The position numbers were made by a program, and so were the translations under genes. From Actinomycetota bacterium (GTDB lineage: Bacteria > Actinomycetota > Thermoleophilia > Miltoncostaeales > Miltoncostaeaceae), in the NCBI GenBank assembly GCA_020636905.1, contig JACJWX010000011.1:1-64000 (forward strand): a stretch of DNA of 64,000 bases, given 5' to 3'. The notes under the pieces were generated by a model that saw nothing but the letters and a program-made list of their open reading frames with translations, did no database searches and was not told the origin of the DNA. Positions 8,334 to 17,297 of this stretch are shown piece after piece. How positions within the stretch are numbered: position 1 is the stretch's first letter; every line of letters begins with the position of its first letter.

Positions 8334-10030
8334 CCGAATCGGGTGTTGAGCACCCGGTCCGGGGTCGCCCCGGCACGGCGAGCCACCCGCACGGCGAACT
8401 CCTGGAACGTGAGGTCCTCGGGTGTGTGGGCGTCGGAGCTCACCAGCAGCTCCACGCCCGCCTCGAGCGCCACGCGGGCCATGGACGAGTCCAGATCGAG
8501 CCGCCGCGGCTGCCCGTTGATCTCGAGCGCGGTTCCCGTGGCCGCGGCGCGTTCGGCGATCCGCTCGATGTCGAGTTCGAGGCCGGGGCGACGACCCAGC
8601 ATCCGCCCGGTGGGATGTCCGATCGCGCGCACGTGGGGATTGTCGATGGCCGCCAGCACGCGCGCGGTCGCCTCGGCGCCCGAGGACTGCAGTCCCGAAT
8701 GCAGACTCGCGACGACAACGTCGAAGCCGGCGAGCAGCTCGTCGTCGAAGTCGAGGCCGCCGTCGGCGAGGATGTCCACCTCGGTGCATTTCAGAATCAC
8801 GATGCCCGGAACGCGTTCCGCCAGCTCGTCGATGGCCTCCCATTGGCGTCGCACACGATCCGGGCTGAGCCCGCGGGTCATCGCCAGCGACACCGAGTGG
8901 TCGGCGAATCCCAGGTAGCGGTACCCCCGGGCGATGGCCGCCTGCACCATCGTCGCCATGTCGGCGCGGCCGTCGCTCCAGTCGCTGTGGACGTGCACGT
9001 CGCCCAGGATTTGTTCCTGCGTCACCAGTTCCGGCACCTCGCCCGCCTCGGCGACGTCCAGCTCGCCCCGATCCTCGCGGAGTTCCGGGGGGATCCAGGC
9101 CAGCCCGAGCGCGGCGTAGACATCGCGTTCATCGTCGTGGGTGAGCACCGAGCCGTCGTCGGTGGTGATGCCGTGTTCGGAGATCGACCAGCCTCGCCGG
9201 ACGGCCATCTCACGCAACCGGATGTTGTGCGCGGCCGAGCCGGTGGCGTGTTGCAGGAGGTTCCCGAAGGTCGCGGGCGGCGTCATGGCGATTTCCACGC
9301 GGAGGCCCGACTGGGTGAGGACCGCCTGGCGCTGCTCGCCACCGTCCAGAACGGCGGCGATGCTCGACGCCCCGGCCAGCGCATCCCGAACCGCCGCGGG
9401 CGCGTCGGTCGCCACCACCAGGTCCACGTCGTGAACGAGTTCGCGCCCGCGGCGCAGGGATCCCGCGAGTTCCGCGCGACGCACCTCGGGGACCCCGCGC
9501 AGCACCTCCAGCACCGTCTGCGCCTGCGGCATCGCGATGCCCAGCGACACACGCGGCGCGCCGGGTTCGCGTTCCTCGCCCAGCTGCCGCGCCACCGATT
9601 CCTGCGTGGACGCCCCGATCCCGGGCACCTCGCTGAGCCTGCCCGCGTCGACGGCCGCGCGCAGGTCGTCCAGGCCCGTGATCCCCAGCGCCTGCCACGC
9701 GGCAACCGCCCGCTTGGGGCCGATGCCGTCGAGCCGGGCGACCTGCACGAGGCCTTCGGGGGTTTCGCCTCGGGCCCGATCCAGCGCCGCGATGGTGCCG
9801 GTCTCGGCAAGCTCGACGATCTTCGCCTGCAGCGTGGCGCCGATGTCGGGGAGGTCGACCGCCCGCCCGCGCAACGCGAGCTCGGCCACCGACTCGCCCG
9901 TACCGCGAATCCGTGCCGCGCCGCGGTGGTACGCCAGTACGCGATGTCTGATCGCGCCCTGCAGCTGGAGGAGGTCGCCCAGGAGCTGGAGCGCGTCGGC
10001 GATCTCGGCGTTGCTCGGGCGCCTGCTCAT
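8318..10030 (-). CDS. polX: DNA polymerase X family/PHP-domain protein
   Basis: A 570-residue protein. The N-terminal helix-hairpin-helix and 8-kDa-like region (about 1-150) has LDGIGPKRA and VPGIG. A nucleotidyltransferase palm (about 160-310) has GSLRRGRE and HDVDLVVA. A C-terminal PHP phosphoesterase domain (about 340-570) starts at DVHVHSDWSDG. Family members fill gaps in base-excision repair and have 3'-5' exonuclease or AP-endonuclease activity from the PHP domain. Palm aspartates Asp201 and Asp203 are present, but the third acidic position is Glu246 (VEIAMTP) where VDLRV is usual. A TATTGT element at 10038-10043 places the likely transcript start on the ATG, suggesting a leaderless mRNA. 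Confidence 0.88.
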   Translation of the reverse strand: MSRRPSNAEIADALQLLGDLLQLQGAIRHRVLAYHRGAARIRGTGESVAELALRGRAVDLPDIGATLQAKIVELAETGTIAALDRARGETPEGLVQVARLDGIGPKRAVAAWQALGITGLDDLRAAVDAGRLSEVPGIGASTQESVARQLGEEREPGAPRVSLGIAMPQAQTVLEVLRGVPEVRRAELAGSLRRGRELVHDVDLVVATDAPAAVRDALAGASSIAAVLDGGEQRQAVLTQSGLRVEIAMTPPATFGNLLQHATGSAAHNIRLREMAVRRGWSISEHGITTDDGSVLTHDDERDVYAALGLAWIPPELREDRGELDVAEAGEVPELVTQEQILGDVHVHSDWSDGRADMATMVQAAIARGYRYLGFADHSVSLAMTRGLSPDRVRRQWEAIDELAERVPGIVILKCTEVDILADGGLDFDDELLAGFDVVVASLHSGLQSSGAEATARVLAAIDNPHVRAIGHPTGRMLGRRPGLELDIERIAERAAATGTALEINGQPRRLDLDSSMARVALEAGVELLVSSDAHTPEDLTFQEFAVRVARRAGATPDRVLNTRFGWWES

Positions 10031-10195
10031 CCCGGCGACAATACTCCGCGGGACACACCCCGGAACGTCGCCGCGAGTGTCGCGAACCGGGCAGTGGGCA
10101 TCTCCGCGACCCGTTGCGCGAGGATACGCGTGCGGTGTGGCGAACCACCGTTGATACAGTCATCCGATCGGGCCGTCGAAGGGTAATCGAGGGGT

Positions 10196-11782
10196 ATGAA
10201 GGGCAACCGCACACGGTGGCTCGCCGCGGGAATCGGTGGAGCGGCCATCGCCACCGCGGCAGGCTTCACGGGATGGCAGATCGCCGAACGCCCGGCGGTG
10301 GCGTCGGTCAGCCCGGCCGCGGATTCCTCGGTGCCCACGAGCGCGCCGAGCATCACGGTGAACCTGGAGCACGTCGATCGGCTTCGTGACCTGCGCGTCC
10401 GAGTCGACGGGCAGGACCGGACCGCCGCGGTCCGGGCCGCGCGCGACCGGCTGATGGTTCCCACCGAGGGACTCGACGACGGCGTCCACACGGTCGACGT
10501 CGAGTTCCGGACCAGCAACCTGGTGCGGCGCCGGGTGCGCGAGCAATGGGAGTTCACCGTCGACACACAGGCCCCGAGCCTCTCGGCGCGGTCGCCCATG
10601 GACGGCAAGATCAGCTCGCGCAAAGCGGTGAAGTTCACCGGTCGCGCCGAACCCGGCAGCACCGTGAGCGTCAGCTGGGGCAATGGCCGCAGCACGTCCG
10701 GAACCGCCACCGAGGCCGGCGCTTACGCGTTGACCGCCCGCCTGCCGGAGGGACGGGTCGCGACGACCGTGGCCGCACGTGACGCCGCCGGGAACGCCAC
10801 CCGGACCACGACGCGGGTCCTCGTGGACACCATCGCACCCAAGATCACGCTCGACCGGGTGAGCCCGGCAGCGGTGGTCACCGACACGTCCTCGCCGCGG
10901 ATCACCGGCCTCGTGGTCAAGGACAACCCGGGCGAGCTGACGTTCGGCGCAAGCGTGAACGGCGCCAAGGTGCTCGAGGTGTCAGGTGCATCCGCCCTGC
11001 CGCCGCCCGATCAGGACCTGATCGAGGCTTCGGCGGTCACGGCGCCCCTCGAAGTGGACGGTCGACGCTTCTCGGTGTCCGTGGGCGAACTGCCGCAGGG
11101 ACTCAACCGCATCAAGGTGTGGGCGAAGGACCCCGCCGGCAACGTGGCCAGCGCGACGACGAAAGTCCTCGTCAACAGCTCCGAGGAGTTCGGCTCCCAG
11201 GACATGCGCCTCGGCGCGCGCGGGACCGACGCGAAGCAGCTCAACGAGCGCCTCAAGGACGCGAAGGTGCTGAAGGGTGCCACGCCCGCCACGTTCGGTC
11301 CGCGCACCCAGCAGGCCCTCGTCCGCTACCAGAAGCGGTTCAAGCTTCCGCAAACCGGCGCCTTCGACACCCGCACCCGCAACGCGATGGTGGGACGGAT
11401 CGTCGTGACGATCTCCACCCGAACCCTGCGACTGATCCGCGACGGCCGGGTGTTCAAGCAGTACAAGATCGCTGTGGGATCGTCCGCGCACCCGACCCCG
11501 ACGGGCAGCTACCAGGTCATCGACAAGCAGGTCGACCCCGCCTGGTTCCCGCCCGATTCACCCTGGGCCGAGGGCCTTGGACCGATTCCCGCGGGTCCCG
11601 GCAACCCGCTCGGCACGCGGTGGATCGGCACCTCTGCGCCGGCCATCGGCATCCACGGAACCTACGCTGACTACTCCATCGGCACCGCGGCGAGCCACGG
11701 CTGCATGCGTATGCACATCCCGGAGGTCGAGCAGCTCTACGAATACGTGGTGCTCGGCATGCCGGTCGTCATCAAGTCGTAG
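10196..11782 (+). CDS. L,D-transpeptidase with Ig-like and peptidoglycan-binding domains
   Basis: A 528-residue cell-wall enzyme. It has an N-terminal signal anchor (about 6-25), two or three Ig-like beta domains (about 30-330, with repeated DTQAP / DTIAP and KDPAGN turns), a PG_binding_1 domain (about 338-400) and a YkuD catalytic domain (about 401-528). The active site is visible as IHGTYAD then SHGCMRM (about 501-507), with the nucleophilic cysteine in SHGC. It forms 3-3 peptide cross-links or attaches proteins to peptidoglycan outside the membrane. The start follows GAGGGG closely. A TACAGT sequence at 10155-10160 may be its -10 element. Confidence 0.9.
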   Translation: MKGNRTRWLAAGIGGAAIATAAGFTGWQIAERPAVASVSPAADSSVPTSAPSITVNLEHVDRLRDLRVRVDGQDRTAAVRAARDRLMVPTEGLDDGVHTVDVEFRTSNLVRRRVREQWEFTVDTQAPSLSARSPMDGKISSRKAVKFTGRAEPGSTVSVSWGNGRSTSGTATEAGAYALTARLPEGRVATTVAARDAAGNATRTTTRVLVDTIAPKITLDRVSPAAVVTDTSSPRITGLVVKDNPGELTFGASVNGAKVLEVSGASALPPPDQDLIEASAVTAPLEVDGRRFSVSVGELPQGLNRIKVWAKDPAGNVASATTKVLVNSSEEFGSQDMRLGARGTDAKQLNERLKDAKVLKGATPATFGPRTQQALVRYQKRFKLPQTGAFDTRTRNAMVGRIVVTISTRTLRLIRDGRVFKQYKIAVGSSAHPTPTGSYQVIDKQVDPAWFPPDSPWAEGLGPIPAGPGNPLGTRWIGTSAPAIGIHGTYADYSIGTAASHGCMRMHIPEVEQLYEYVVLGMPVVIKS

Positions 11783-11804
11783 AGACACAACACCAGGAGC
11801 CCGA

Positions 11805-12071
11805 GTGGCCATCTACCTGTCGATTGCGCCGGTTCAGCCGTTCGCAGACATCTCAACCGAGGACCTCGAAGACGAACCCGGGGTCATGATCGTCACCGGC
11901 GACGGCAAGGTCGTGGGAATCCGGTTGAACGACAACCGCCTCGTGCTGAAGCTGCCGGCGCTGATCGAACGGTTCGGACTCGACGAGGCGCGGGTGTTCG
12001 CCAAGCTCCGGGGAGACGATGACGTCACCCTCGGCCGCCGCTCGCTGCACGGGGGACGCACCGCCCGGTGA
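11805..12071 (+). CDS. Small conserved-looking protein of unknown function
   Basis: An 88-residue soluble protein that I do not recognise. It has no signal peptide or membrane segment, is acidic near the N-terminus (DISTEDLEDEPG) and has a beta-rich core, VMIVTGDGKVVGIRLNDNRL. The GTG start is supported by AGGAG at 11795-11799, five bases upstream. It sits 22 bp after the L,D-transpeptidase and overlaps the next gene in GTGA, so it belongs to the same transcription unit. Function unknown. Confidence 0.6.
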   Translation: MAIYLSIAPVQPFADISTEDLEDEPGVMIVTGDGKVVGIRLNDNRLVLKLPALIERFGLDEARVFAKLRGDDDVTLGRRSLHGGRTAR

Positions 12072-12688
12072 AGTTCTCCACCACCGCCACGATCGCCACC
12101 GCCCTGCTCGCGGGCGTGGCCGGCACCGCGACGACACAGACGACCCCGGCTCCCGGCGAGGTGCGACTCGCGGCGAACGCGCCCAATCGGACGTCCAACG
12201 CCGGGTTCGCCTACAAGGCGCACATCACCAGCCAGGACATGGCCGTGGAACGGGTCCGGCTCGAGGTGACCCTCGCCAGCGGGCTCCGTCTGCGACGCCT
12301 TCCGGCCTCCCACGCCGCCTACACGCGACTCCGTGCGCGCTACCTGGAGGCGCTCGACACGTGGAGGTCGAGCAGGAGTCGAACGGCCCGCATCGCGGTG
12401 GTGCGGCGGCTGCAGGCGTTCCGGCTGGCCAGCAACGGCATCAACGCGGCTGCGCGGATCAGTGCCGGCGCGGACGGTCGCACCACGGTGCTCGTGACCA
12501 TCCCGAAGATCCCCGAGGACGGCATCCGGCGGTTCGTGGTGCTGGTCGAGCCCACCGTGGGCGCCCCGGCGAGTTTCACCACGGAGTTCACCTTCACCCG
12601 CGCGCCCGCGTTCCGCGCGACGCTGGACCCGGTGCGCCTCGTCACCGAGTTCCCCGGACCGACGTTCGTGAGCGCCACCTCGGAGTGA
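12068..12688 (+). CDS. Exported protein of unknown function
   Basis: A 206-residue protein with a signal peptide (about 1-23, FSTTATIATALLAGVAGTATT). The mature region has two beta-rich stretches (about 30-65 and 130-205) separated by a basic helix (about 75-125, rich in Arg, Leu and Ala). The pattern resembles the extracellular DUF11-like or Ig-like folds found in actinobacterial surface proteins, but no named family is clear. The GTG start overlaps the previous stop. It is the last gene of the L,D-transpeptidase unit, so a cell-envelope role is likely but unproven. Confidence 0.6.
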   Translation: MKFSTTATIATALLAGVAGTATTQTTPAPGEVRLAANAPNRTSNAGFAYKAHITSQDMAVERVRLEVTLASGLRLRRLPASHAAYTRLRARYLEALDTWRSSRSRTARIAVVRRLQAFRLASNGINAAARISAGADGRTTVLVTIPKIPEDGIRRFVVLVEPTVGAPASFTTEFTFTRAPAFRATLDPVRLVTEFPGPTFVSATSE

Positions 12689-12691
12689 TCC

Positions 12692-12707
12692 CGGGGCGGC
12701 CGCCCGG
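12692..12707 (+). terminator. GC-rich palindrome between converging genes
   Basis: The 12-bp perfect palindrome GGGCGGCCGCCC lies in the 21-bp gap between two converging genes. It could act as a bidirectional terminator hairpin, but there is no T-tract on either strand. Confidence 0.3.
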
Positions 12708-12709
12708 CC

Positions 12710-13237
12710 TCAGTACTCCTCCAGATCCAGTTCGAGCCCCGCGTTGAAGCGATTCACCATGTTGTAGAGCGCGGCCAGCATGGTGATCTCGACGATCTGC
12801 GACTCCGAGAAGTGTGCCCGCAGGTCCTCGAACGTCGCGGGTGCGATCTCCCCGGGGCTGCGGGTCAATTCCTCCGCATAGGTCAGCGCCGCACGCGTCG
12901 GCGCGTCGAGGTCGGCGGCTGCGGGATCGGCCATCTCGTCGATCTCGGCCTCGCTGAAGTCCATCTTGGCCATGATCTGGCGGTGGGCGTGGGTGCAGTA
13001 GGCCGAGTGGTTGATCATCGACACCCGCAGGATGATCCGTTCCTTCATCCGCGCGTCGATCTCGTCGGGCGCCTGCACCGCGGCCACGAACGGCCCGATC
13101 GTCGAAAGCATCGTCGGCTTGTGCGCCAGCGCCCGGTAGATGTTGGTCACCTTGCCGCGCTTGGCGCGCATCCGTTCGAAGGCGGTCTGAACGACCTCGC
13201 CCGAGCTCGCCTCGTCGACGTACTCAACCCGCGCCAT
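12710..13237 (-). CDS. Carboxymuconolactone decarboxylase/AhpD-family protein
   Basis: A 175-residue helical protein of the AhpD-like fold. The characteristic stretch is INHSAYCTHAHRQIM (about residues 84-98), where relatives carry NxCxYCxxAH. Here the first of the two redox cysteines is serine, leaving one cysteine and the histidine, so a classical disulfide peroxidase cycle is doubtful. The ATG at 13235-13237 is chosen because GGAGGG precedes it at the right distance and the upstream in-frame extension is low-complexity. A promoter with an inverted repeat lies just upstream. Exact substrate unknown. Confidence 0.75.
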   Translation of the reverse strand: MARVEYVDEASSGEVVQTAFERMRAKRGKVTNIYRALAHKPTMLSTIGPFVAAVQAPDEIDARMKERIILRVSMINHSAYCTHAHRQIMAKMDFSEAEIDEMADPAAADLDAPTRAALTYAEELTRSPGEIAPATFEDLRAHFSESQIVEITMLAALYNMVNRFNAGLELDLEEY

Positions 13238-13287
13238 GGTGCCCTCCAGTGATCGTTGCGACACGGTCGGTGACGACCGGTGGAACG

Positions 13288-13328
13288 AACCTACGACCGC
13301 GCCGTCGCGGTGTCCAAGAGGACTTGGA
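13288..13328 (-). promoter_or_regulatory. Promoter with overlapping inverted repeat
   Basis: Read on the minus strand, TTGGAC (13312-13317) and TAGGTT (13288-13293) are 18 bp apart, giving a start about 40 bases before the AhpD-like gene. The inverted repeat TCCAAG-AGGA-CTTGGA (13313-13328) covers the -35 element and is placed where a repressor or activator dimer could bind. Which regulator would use it is unknown. Confidence 0.4.
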
Positions 13329-13426
13329 GACCGATTGATCGGGCTGAACCATGAATCCGGTGGCGGGCCCTCCGCCATGTCGATCACGGGCGGCGAGCGG
13401 CCGCACCGACCGAAACCCGATGCTGC

Positions 13427-16400
13427 TCAGTCCGCCCGGTCGATCAGGATCGCGAGGGGCTCGCCGTCGACGACGAGGTCCTCGCGGTGGACCGGCGCGA
13501 ACGGTGCCCCGTGGCCCACACTGATCTCGGTGGCCAGCGTGTCGGCCGCAATGCGCTCGCGATGGACGTCGATGGCCTCACGGATCCGCCCGGAACCGTC
13601 GAGGTGCAGACGGATCCGGTCCTCGACCCGCAGATCGGCCGCACGTCGGGCGTTCTGGATCGCATGGACGACCTCCCGCGCCAGCCCCTCCAGGAGGAGG
13701 TCGTCGGTCAGGTCGGTGGCGAGGCCCACGGCCAGGCCCGCTTCGTTGCCGACGGCGTACCCCTCGGTGGCGTGCGCGGACACGAGCAGATCCTCGGGCT
13801 GGAGGTGGTGTTCTTCCCCATCGACGGTGATGGCCACCGCCTCGCCGGCGTCCACGCGCCGCGCGGTCTCGTTCGCCGGAAGTCCCGCCACCGCCGCCGC
13901 CACCCCGGGCATCGACTTGCCGAAGCGCGGCCCGAGAGAGCGGTAGTTGGGCTTGAGGCTGACGTCGACCAGATCGCCGGGATCGGTGACGAAACGGAGC
14001 GAGCGGACATTGAGCTCCGCCTTGATGAGCTCCTCCATGCGCTGCACCGATTCGGCCGTTGCCGGGGGACACGCCACCACGGCCTCGGCGAGCGGTTGCC
14101 GCACCTTCAGCTTCGACTCGGCACGCGCCCCGCGCCCCAGGCGCACGATGGCCTGCGCGGAGGCCGCCGCCGACTCGAGGTCTGGATCGCGGCGACCACC
14201 GGACAGCGGGAAGTCCGTGAGGTGCACGCTGGACGGCGCTTCGGAATCGTGCGCGGCGACGAGGGTGCCGTAGATCTCCTCGGCCACGAACGGACAGAAG
14301 GGCGCAAGCAGTCCGGCGACGGTCACCAGGCACTCGTGCAGCGTGGCGAACGCCGCATGGTGGTCGGCCTCGCCGCCCCCACCGGTCCGGCCACCCCAGA
14401 AGCGGGCCCGCGACAGCCGCACGTACCAGTTCGACAGGTCGTCGACGAACCGCTCCAGCGCACGACCGGCGCCGGTGGCGTCGTACGCCTCGAGGTGTTC
14501 GGTGACCAGGTCGGTGGTTGCGTCCAGTCGGGCCAGGATCCAGCGGTCCATCTCGGGACGCTCGGCCACGGGAGGTGCCTCCACGCCCGGGGTCCACCCG
14601 TCGGGAAGCGCCGCGTAGGTCACCAGGAACACGTAGGTGTTCCACAGCGTGAGCAGAAAGCGCATCGACTCGTCGACCGCGTCCAGGCTGAACCGGAACG
14701 AATCCCAGGGGCTCTGCGCGGTCAGCAGGTACCAGCGGAACGGATCGGCGCCGTTCCGGTCGAGCACTTCCCACGGTTCGATGATGTTGCCGCGGCTCTT
14801 GCTCATCTTGTGACCCTCGCCATCGAGGATCAGGCCCAGGCAGACGACGTTCCGGTACGAGGACTCGTCGGCGACGATCGTCGAGACGGCCAGCAACGAG
14901 TAGAACCAGCCGCGGGTCTGGTCGATGGCCTCGCAGATGAAGTCCGCGGGGAACCGGCCCGCCATGTCGCCGCCGGTGTCGAACGGGTGGTGGACCTGGG
15001 CGAACGGCATCGTGCCGCTGTCGAACCAGACGTCGAGCACCTCCGGCACGCGGTGGGCCACACCCCCGCAGGCCGAACAGGCGATGGTGATGTCGTCGAC
15101 GTACGGGCGGTGCGGGTCGAGATCCTCGCCCACGGTCTCGTTGGCGCGTTCGCGCAGTTCGGCGAAGGACGAGAGCACGTCCACGTGCCCGCAGCCGACG
15201 TCGGCGCAGCGCCAGAACGGCAGTGGTGTGCCCCAGTAGCGCTCTCGCGAGATCGCCCAGTCGACGTTGCCCTCGAGCCAGCGCCCGAAGCGTCCATCGC
15301 GCACCCGCTCCGGGTGCCAGCCGATCTTCGCGTTGAGCTCCAGCATCCGGTCACGGACCGCGGTCGTACGGACGTACCACGAAGGCTTGGCGTAGTAGAG
15401 CAGGGGTGTCGAACACCGCCAGCAGTGCGGATAGGAGTGTTCGTAGGCCTGTTCGCGCACCAGCAGGCCGCGCGAGGCGAGATCGTCGATCAGCGCCCGA
15501 TCGGCGTCCTTGGCGAAGACCCCCTCGACCAGCGGCACCCGGTCGGTGAAGCGGCCCTCGCGGTCGATCGGATTCGGGGCGTCGAATCCCTCGGCGCGAC
15601 CCACGCGCATGTCGTCCTCACCGAACGCGGGCGCGATGTGGACGATGCCGGTGCCGTCGTCGGTGGTGACGAAGTCGGCGGCCACCACCCGGTGGGCGCC
15701 GGGAACGAACGGGAACGGCGGGGCATAGCCGGCTCCCACCAGCGCGGTTCCGAGGCGGCGCTCGAGGACCGTCGCGTCCTCGCCCATGACCTTCTCCACG
15801 AGGGGCTCGGCCAGGATCAGCCGCTCGTCGCCGTCCTGCACGACCGCGTAGATGACGTCGGGGTGGATGGCGGCGCCCTGATTGGCCGGCAGGGTCCACG
15901 GGGTGGTGGTCCAGACCAGCAGGGACTCGCCGGAGCCGTCAGTGAGGGGGAACCGGACGTAGACCGATGGGTCGGTGATGTCCTTGTAGCCCTGCGCCAC
16001 CTCGTGGCTCGAGAGGGCCGTGCCGCACCGCGGGCAGTAGGGCACCACCTTGTCGCTCTCGTGGATGAGCCCCTTCTCGGCCATCTGGCCGAGGGCCCAC
16101 CACACCGACTCGATGTAGTCGGTGTCCATGGTGCGGTACGCGCGATCGGTGTCGATCCACATGCCGATCCGCTCGGTGAGGCGCTCCCACTCGTTGAGGT
16201 AGGTGAGCACCGAATCGCGGCAGCGGGCGTTGAACTCGGCGATGCCGTACGCCTCGATCTCGGGCTTGCCCGAGATGCCGAGCTGCTTCTCGACCTCGAG
16301 TTCCACCGGCAGGCCGTGGCAGTCCCATCCACCTCGCCGGTCGACGAAGCGGCCCCGCATCGTGTGGAACCTGGGGAAGATGTCCTTGAAGACGCGCGAC

Positions 16401-16579
16401 AGCACGTGGTGGCTGCCGGGACGCCCGTTCGCGGTCGGCGGCCCCTCATAGAACACATAGGGGGGCGCCCCCTCGCGACCCCGGACGCTGCGGGCGAAGA
16501 CGTCGTGCTCGGCCCAGAACGCGAGTACCGCGTTCTCCATTGCCACCCAGCCGCCGGATGTGGGTTCCCGCCATGCCAT
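13427..16579 (-). CDS. ileS: Isoleucine--tRNA ligase
   Basis: A 1050-residue class I aminoacyl-tRNA synthetase that charges tRNA-Ile. The class I signatures are GRPGSHHVLSR near residue 52 (the HIGH motif in its GxHH form) and HKMSKS near residue 600. The zinc-ligand-like CPRCGTALSSHE (about 183-194) and the large editing domain between the signatures are present. The GSHH form and length fit the eukaryote-like, mupirocin-insensitive IleRS2 type rather than the usual bacterial form; this is inference. Its ATG overlaps the stop of the upstream phosphatase gene (ATGA). No T-box leader is visible. Confidence 0.95.
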   Translation of the reverse strand: MAWREPTSGGWVAMENAVLAFWAEHDVFARSVRGREGAPPYVFYEGPPTANGRPGSHHVLSRVFKDIFPRFHTMRGRFVDRRGGWDCHGLPVELEVEKQLGISGKPEIEAYGIAEFNARCRDSVLTYLNEWERLTERIGMWIDTDRAYRTMDTDYIESVWWALGQMAEKGLIHESDKVVPYCPRCGTALSSHEVAQGYKDITDPSVYVRFPLTDGSGESLLVWTTTPWTLPANQGAAIHPDVIYAVVQDGDERLILAEPLVEKVMGEDATVLERRLGTALVGAGYAPPFPFVPGAHRVVAADFVTTDDGTGIVHIAPAFGEDDMRVGRAEGFDAPNPIDREGRFTDRVPLVEGVFAKDADRALIDDLASRGLLVREQAYEHSYPHCWRCSTPLLYYAKPSWYVRTTAVRDRMLELNAKIGWHPERVRDGRFGRWLEGNVDWAISRERYWGTPLPFWRCADVGCGHVDVLSSFAELRERANETVGEDLDPHRPYVDDITIACSACGGVAHRVPEVLDVWFDSGTMPFAQVHHPFDTGGDMAGRFPADFICEAIDQTRGWFYSLLAVSTIVADESSYRNVVCLGLILDGEGHKMSKSRGNIIEPWEVLDRNGADPFRWYLLTAQSPWDSFRFSLDAVDESMRFLLTLWNTYVFLVTYAALPDGWTPGVEAPPVAERPEMDRWILARLDATTDLVTEHLEAYDATGAGRALERFVDDLSNWYVRLSRARFWGGRTGGGGEADHHAAFATLHECLVTVAGLLAPFCPFVAEEIYGTLVAAHDSEAPSSVHLTDFPLSGGRRDPDLESAAASAQAIVRLGRGARAESKLKVRQPLAEAVVACPPATAESVQRMEELIKAELNVRSLRFVTDPGDLVDVSLKPNYRSLGPRFGKSMPGVAAAVAGLPANETARRVDAGEAVAITVDGEEHHLQPEDLLVSAHATEGYAVGNEAGLAVGLATDLTDDLLLEGLAREVVHAIQNARRAADLRVEDRIRLHLDGSGRIREAIDVHRERIAADTLATEISVGHGAPFAPVHREDLVVDGEPLAILIDRAD

Positions 16580-17244
16580 CAGGCGCCCGCCACCAACCAG
16601 GACTCCATGCGACGGCGCACGGTGTGAAAGTCCTCGAACGGCTCGAACGGGATGCCGTCGTCGGTGAGGAACTCGGCGAGATGCGCCCGGGCGAAGACGA
16701 GGTCCGCGACCCCGGCGGCGCAGCGATCCGAGATGCCGTCGCCGATCAGGACGACCGCGTCGGTCTGCGCGTCCCGCAGTTCGGCGACGAGCGCACGCTT
16801 ACACGGACGGTCGCAGTGGGTGCAGCGGTCGCCGCGGTCGCTCCAGGACAGCCGCGCCCCGTCGGTGGTGAACTCGGCCATGTTGGAGTGCACCGGCAGG
16901 TGCGCCAGCCCCGCCTCGGTGAGCAGGTGATCGATGACCACACGGAATCCGTTCGAGGTCACCACGAGCCGATGGCCCCCGTCCTCCGCCCAGCGGACGA
17001 ACTCGGGGAACCCGTCGCGGATACCGGCTGCGGTCGACAGATGGTCCAGCACCGCGTCGGTGCTGGCACGGACCGAATCGAACTCGCGCTGCATCGCCTC
17101 CTCAACGGTGATCTCCCCGCGGCGCAGCGGCCCCTCGAGGGTGTCCCACATCGCCGGGTCACCAAACCGGTTGACGATGAGGTGCAGGGTGTCGTGGCGT
17201 GTGATCGTGCCGTCGAAGTCGCAGGCGATCAGAATCCGCGTCAC
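16579..17244 (-). CDS. HAD-superfamily phosphatase, MtnX/SerB-like
   Basis: About 221 residues from the GTG at 17242-17244. HAD motifs are all present: CDFDGTIT near the N-terminus (nucleophile and acid/base aspartates), VTSNGF (motif II), a lysine after the CTHCDRPC cluster (motif III) and IGDGISDRCAA (motif IV). The CxxC insertion next to the motif III lysine is typical of the MtnX group (2-hydroxy-3-keto-5-methylthiopentenyl-1-phosphate phosphatase), but no other methionine-salvage gene is nearby. It should therefore be read as a small-molecule phosphatase of unproven substrate. A longer reading from GTG 17277 is possible but has no better ribosome site. Confidence 0.75.
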   Translation of the reverse strand: MTRILIACDFDGTITRHDTLHLIVNRFGDPAMWDTLEGPLRRGEITVEEAMQREFDSVRASTDAVLDHLSTAAGIRDGFPEFVRWAEDGGHRLVVTSNGFRVVIDHLLTEAGLAHLPVHSNMAEFTTDGARLSWSDRGDRCTHCDRPCKRALVAELRDAQTDAVVLIGDGISDRCAAGVADLVFARAHLAEFLTDDGIPFEPFEDFHTVRRRMESWLVAGA

Positions 17245-17251
17245 TGCGGCG

Positions 17252-17293
17252 GGATGGTACCACCCCTCGGCGGGCACATTGGGGTTACCATCC
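17252..17293. promoter_or_regulatory. Mirror-image divergent promoter region
   Basis: GGATGGTACC (17252-17261) is the near-exact inverse of GGTTACCATCC (17283-17293). Each arm contains TACCAT reading outward, which fits a -10 hexamer for the gene it faces. The right arm ends six bases before the GTG at 17298, a leaderless arrangement, and the left arm ends nine bases before the GTG at 17244. No convincing -35 element is seen for either side. The inverted repeat could equally be an operator shared by both genes. Confidence 0.4.
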
Positions 17294-17297
17294 CCCT

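Noticed and set aside
13487..16627. Very long open frame antisense to ileS
   Set aside because: It is a GC-rich shadow frame with Arg/Gly/Asp/His-rich composition and no domains; ileS on the other strand is complete.
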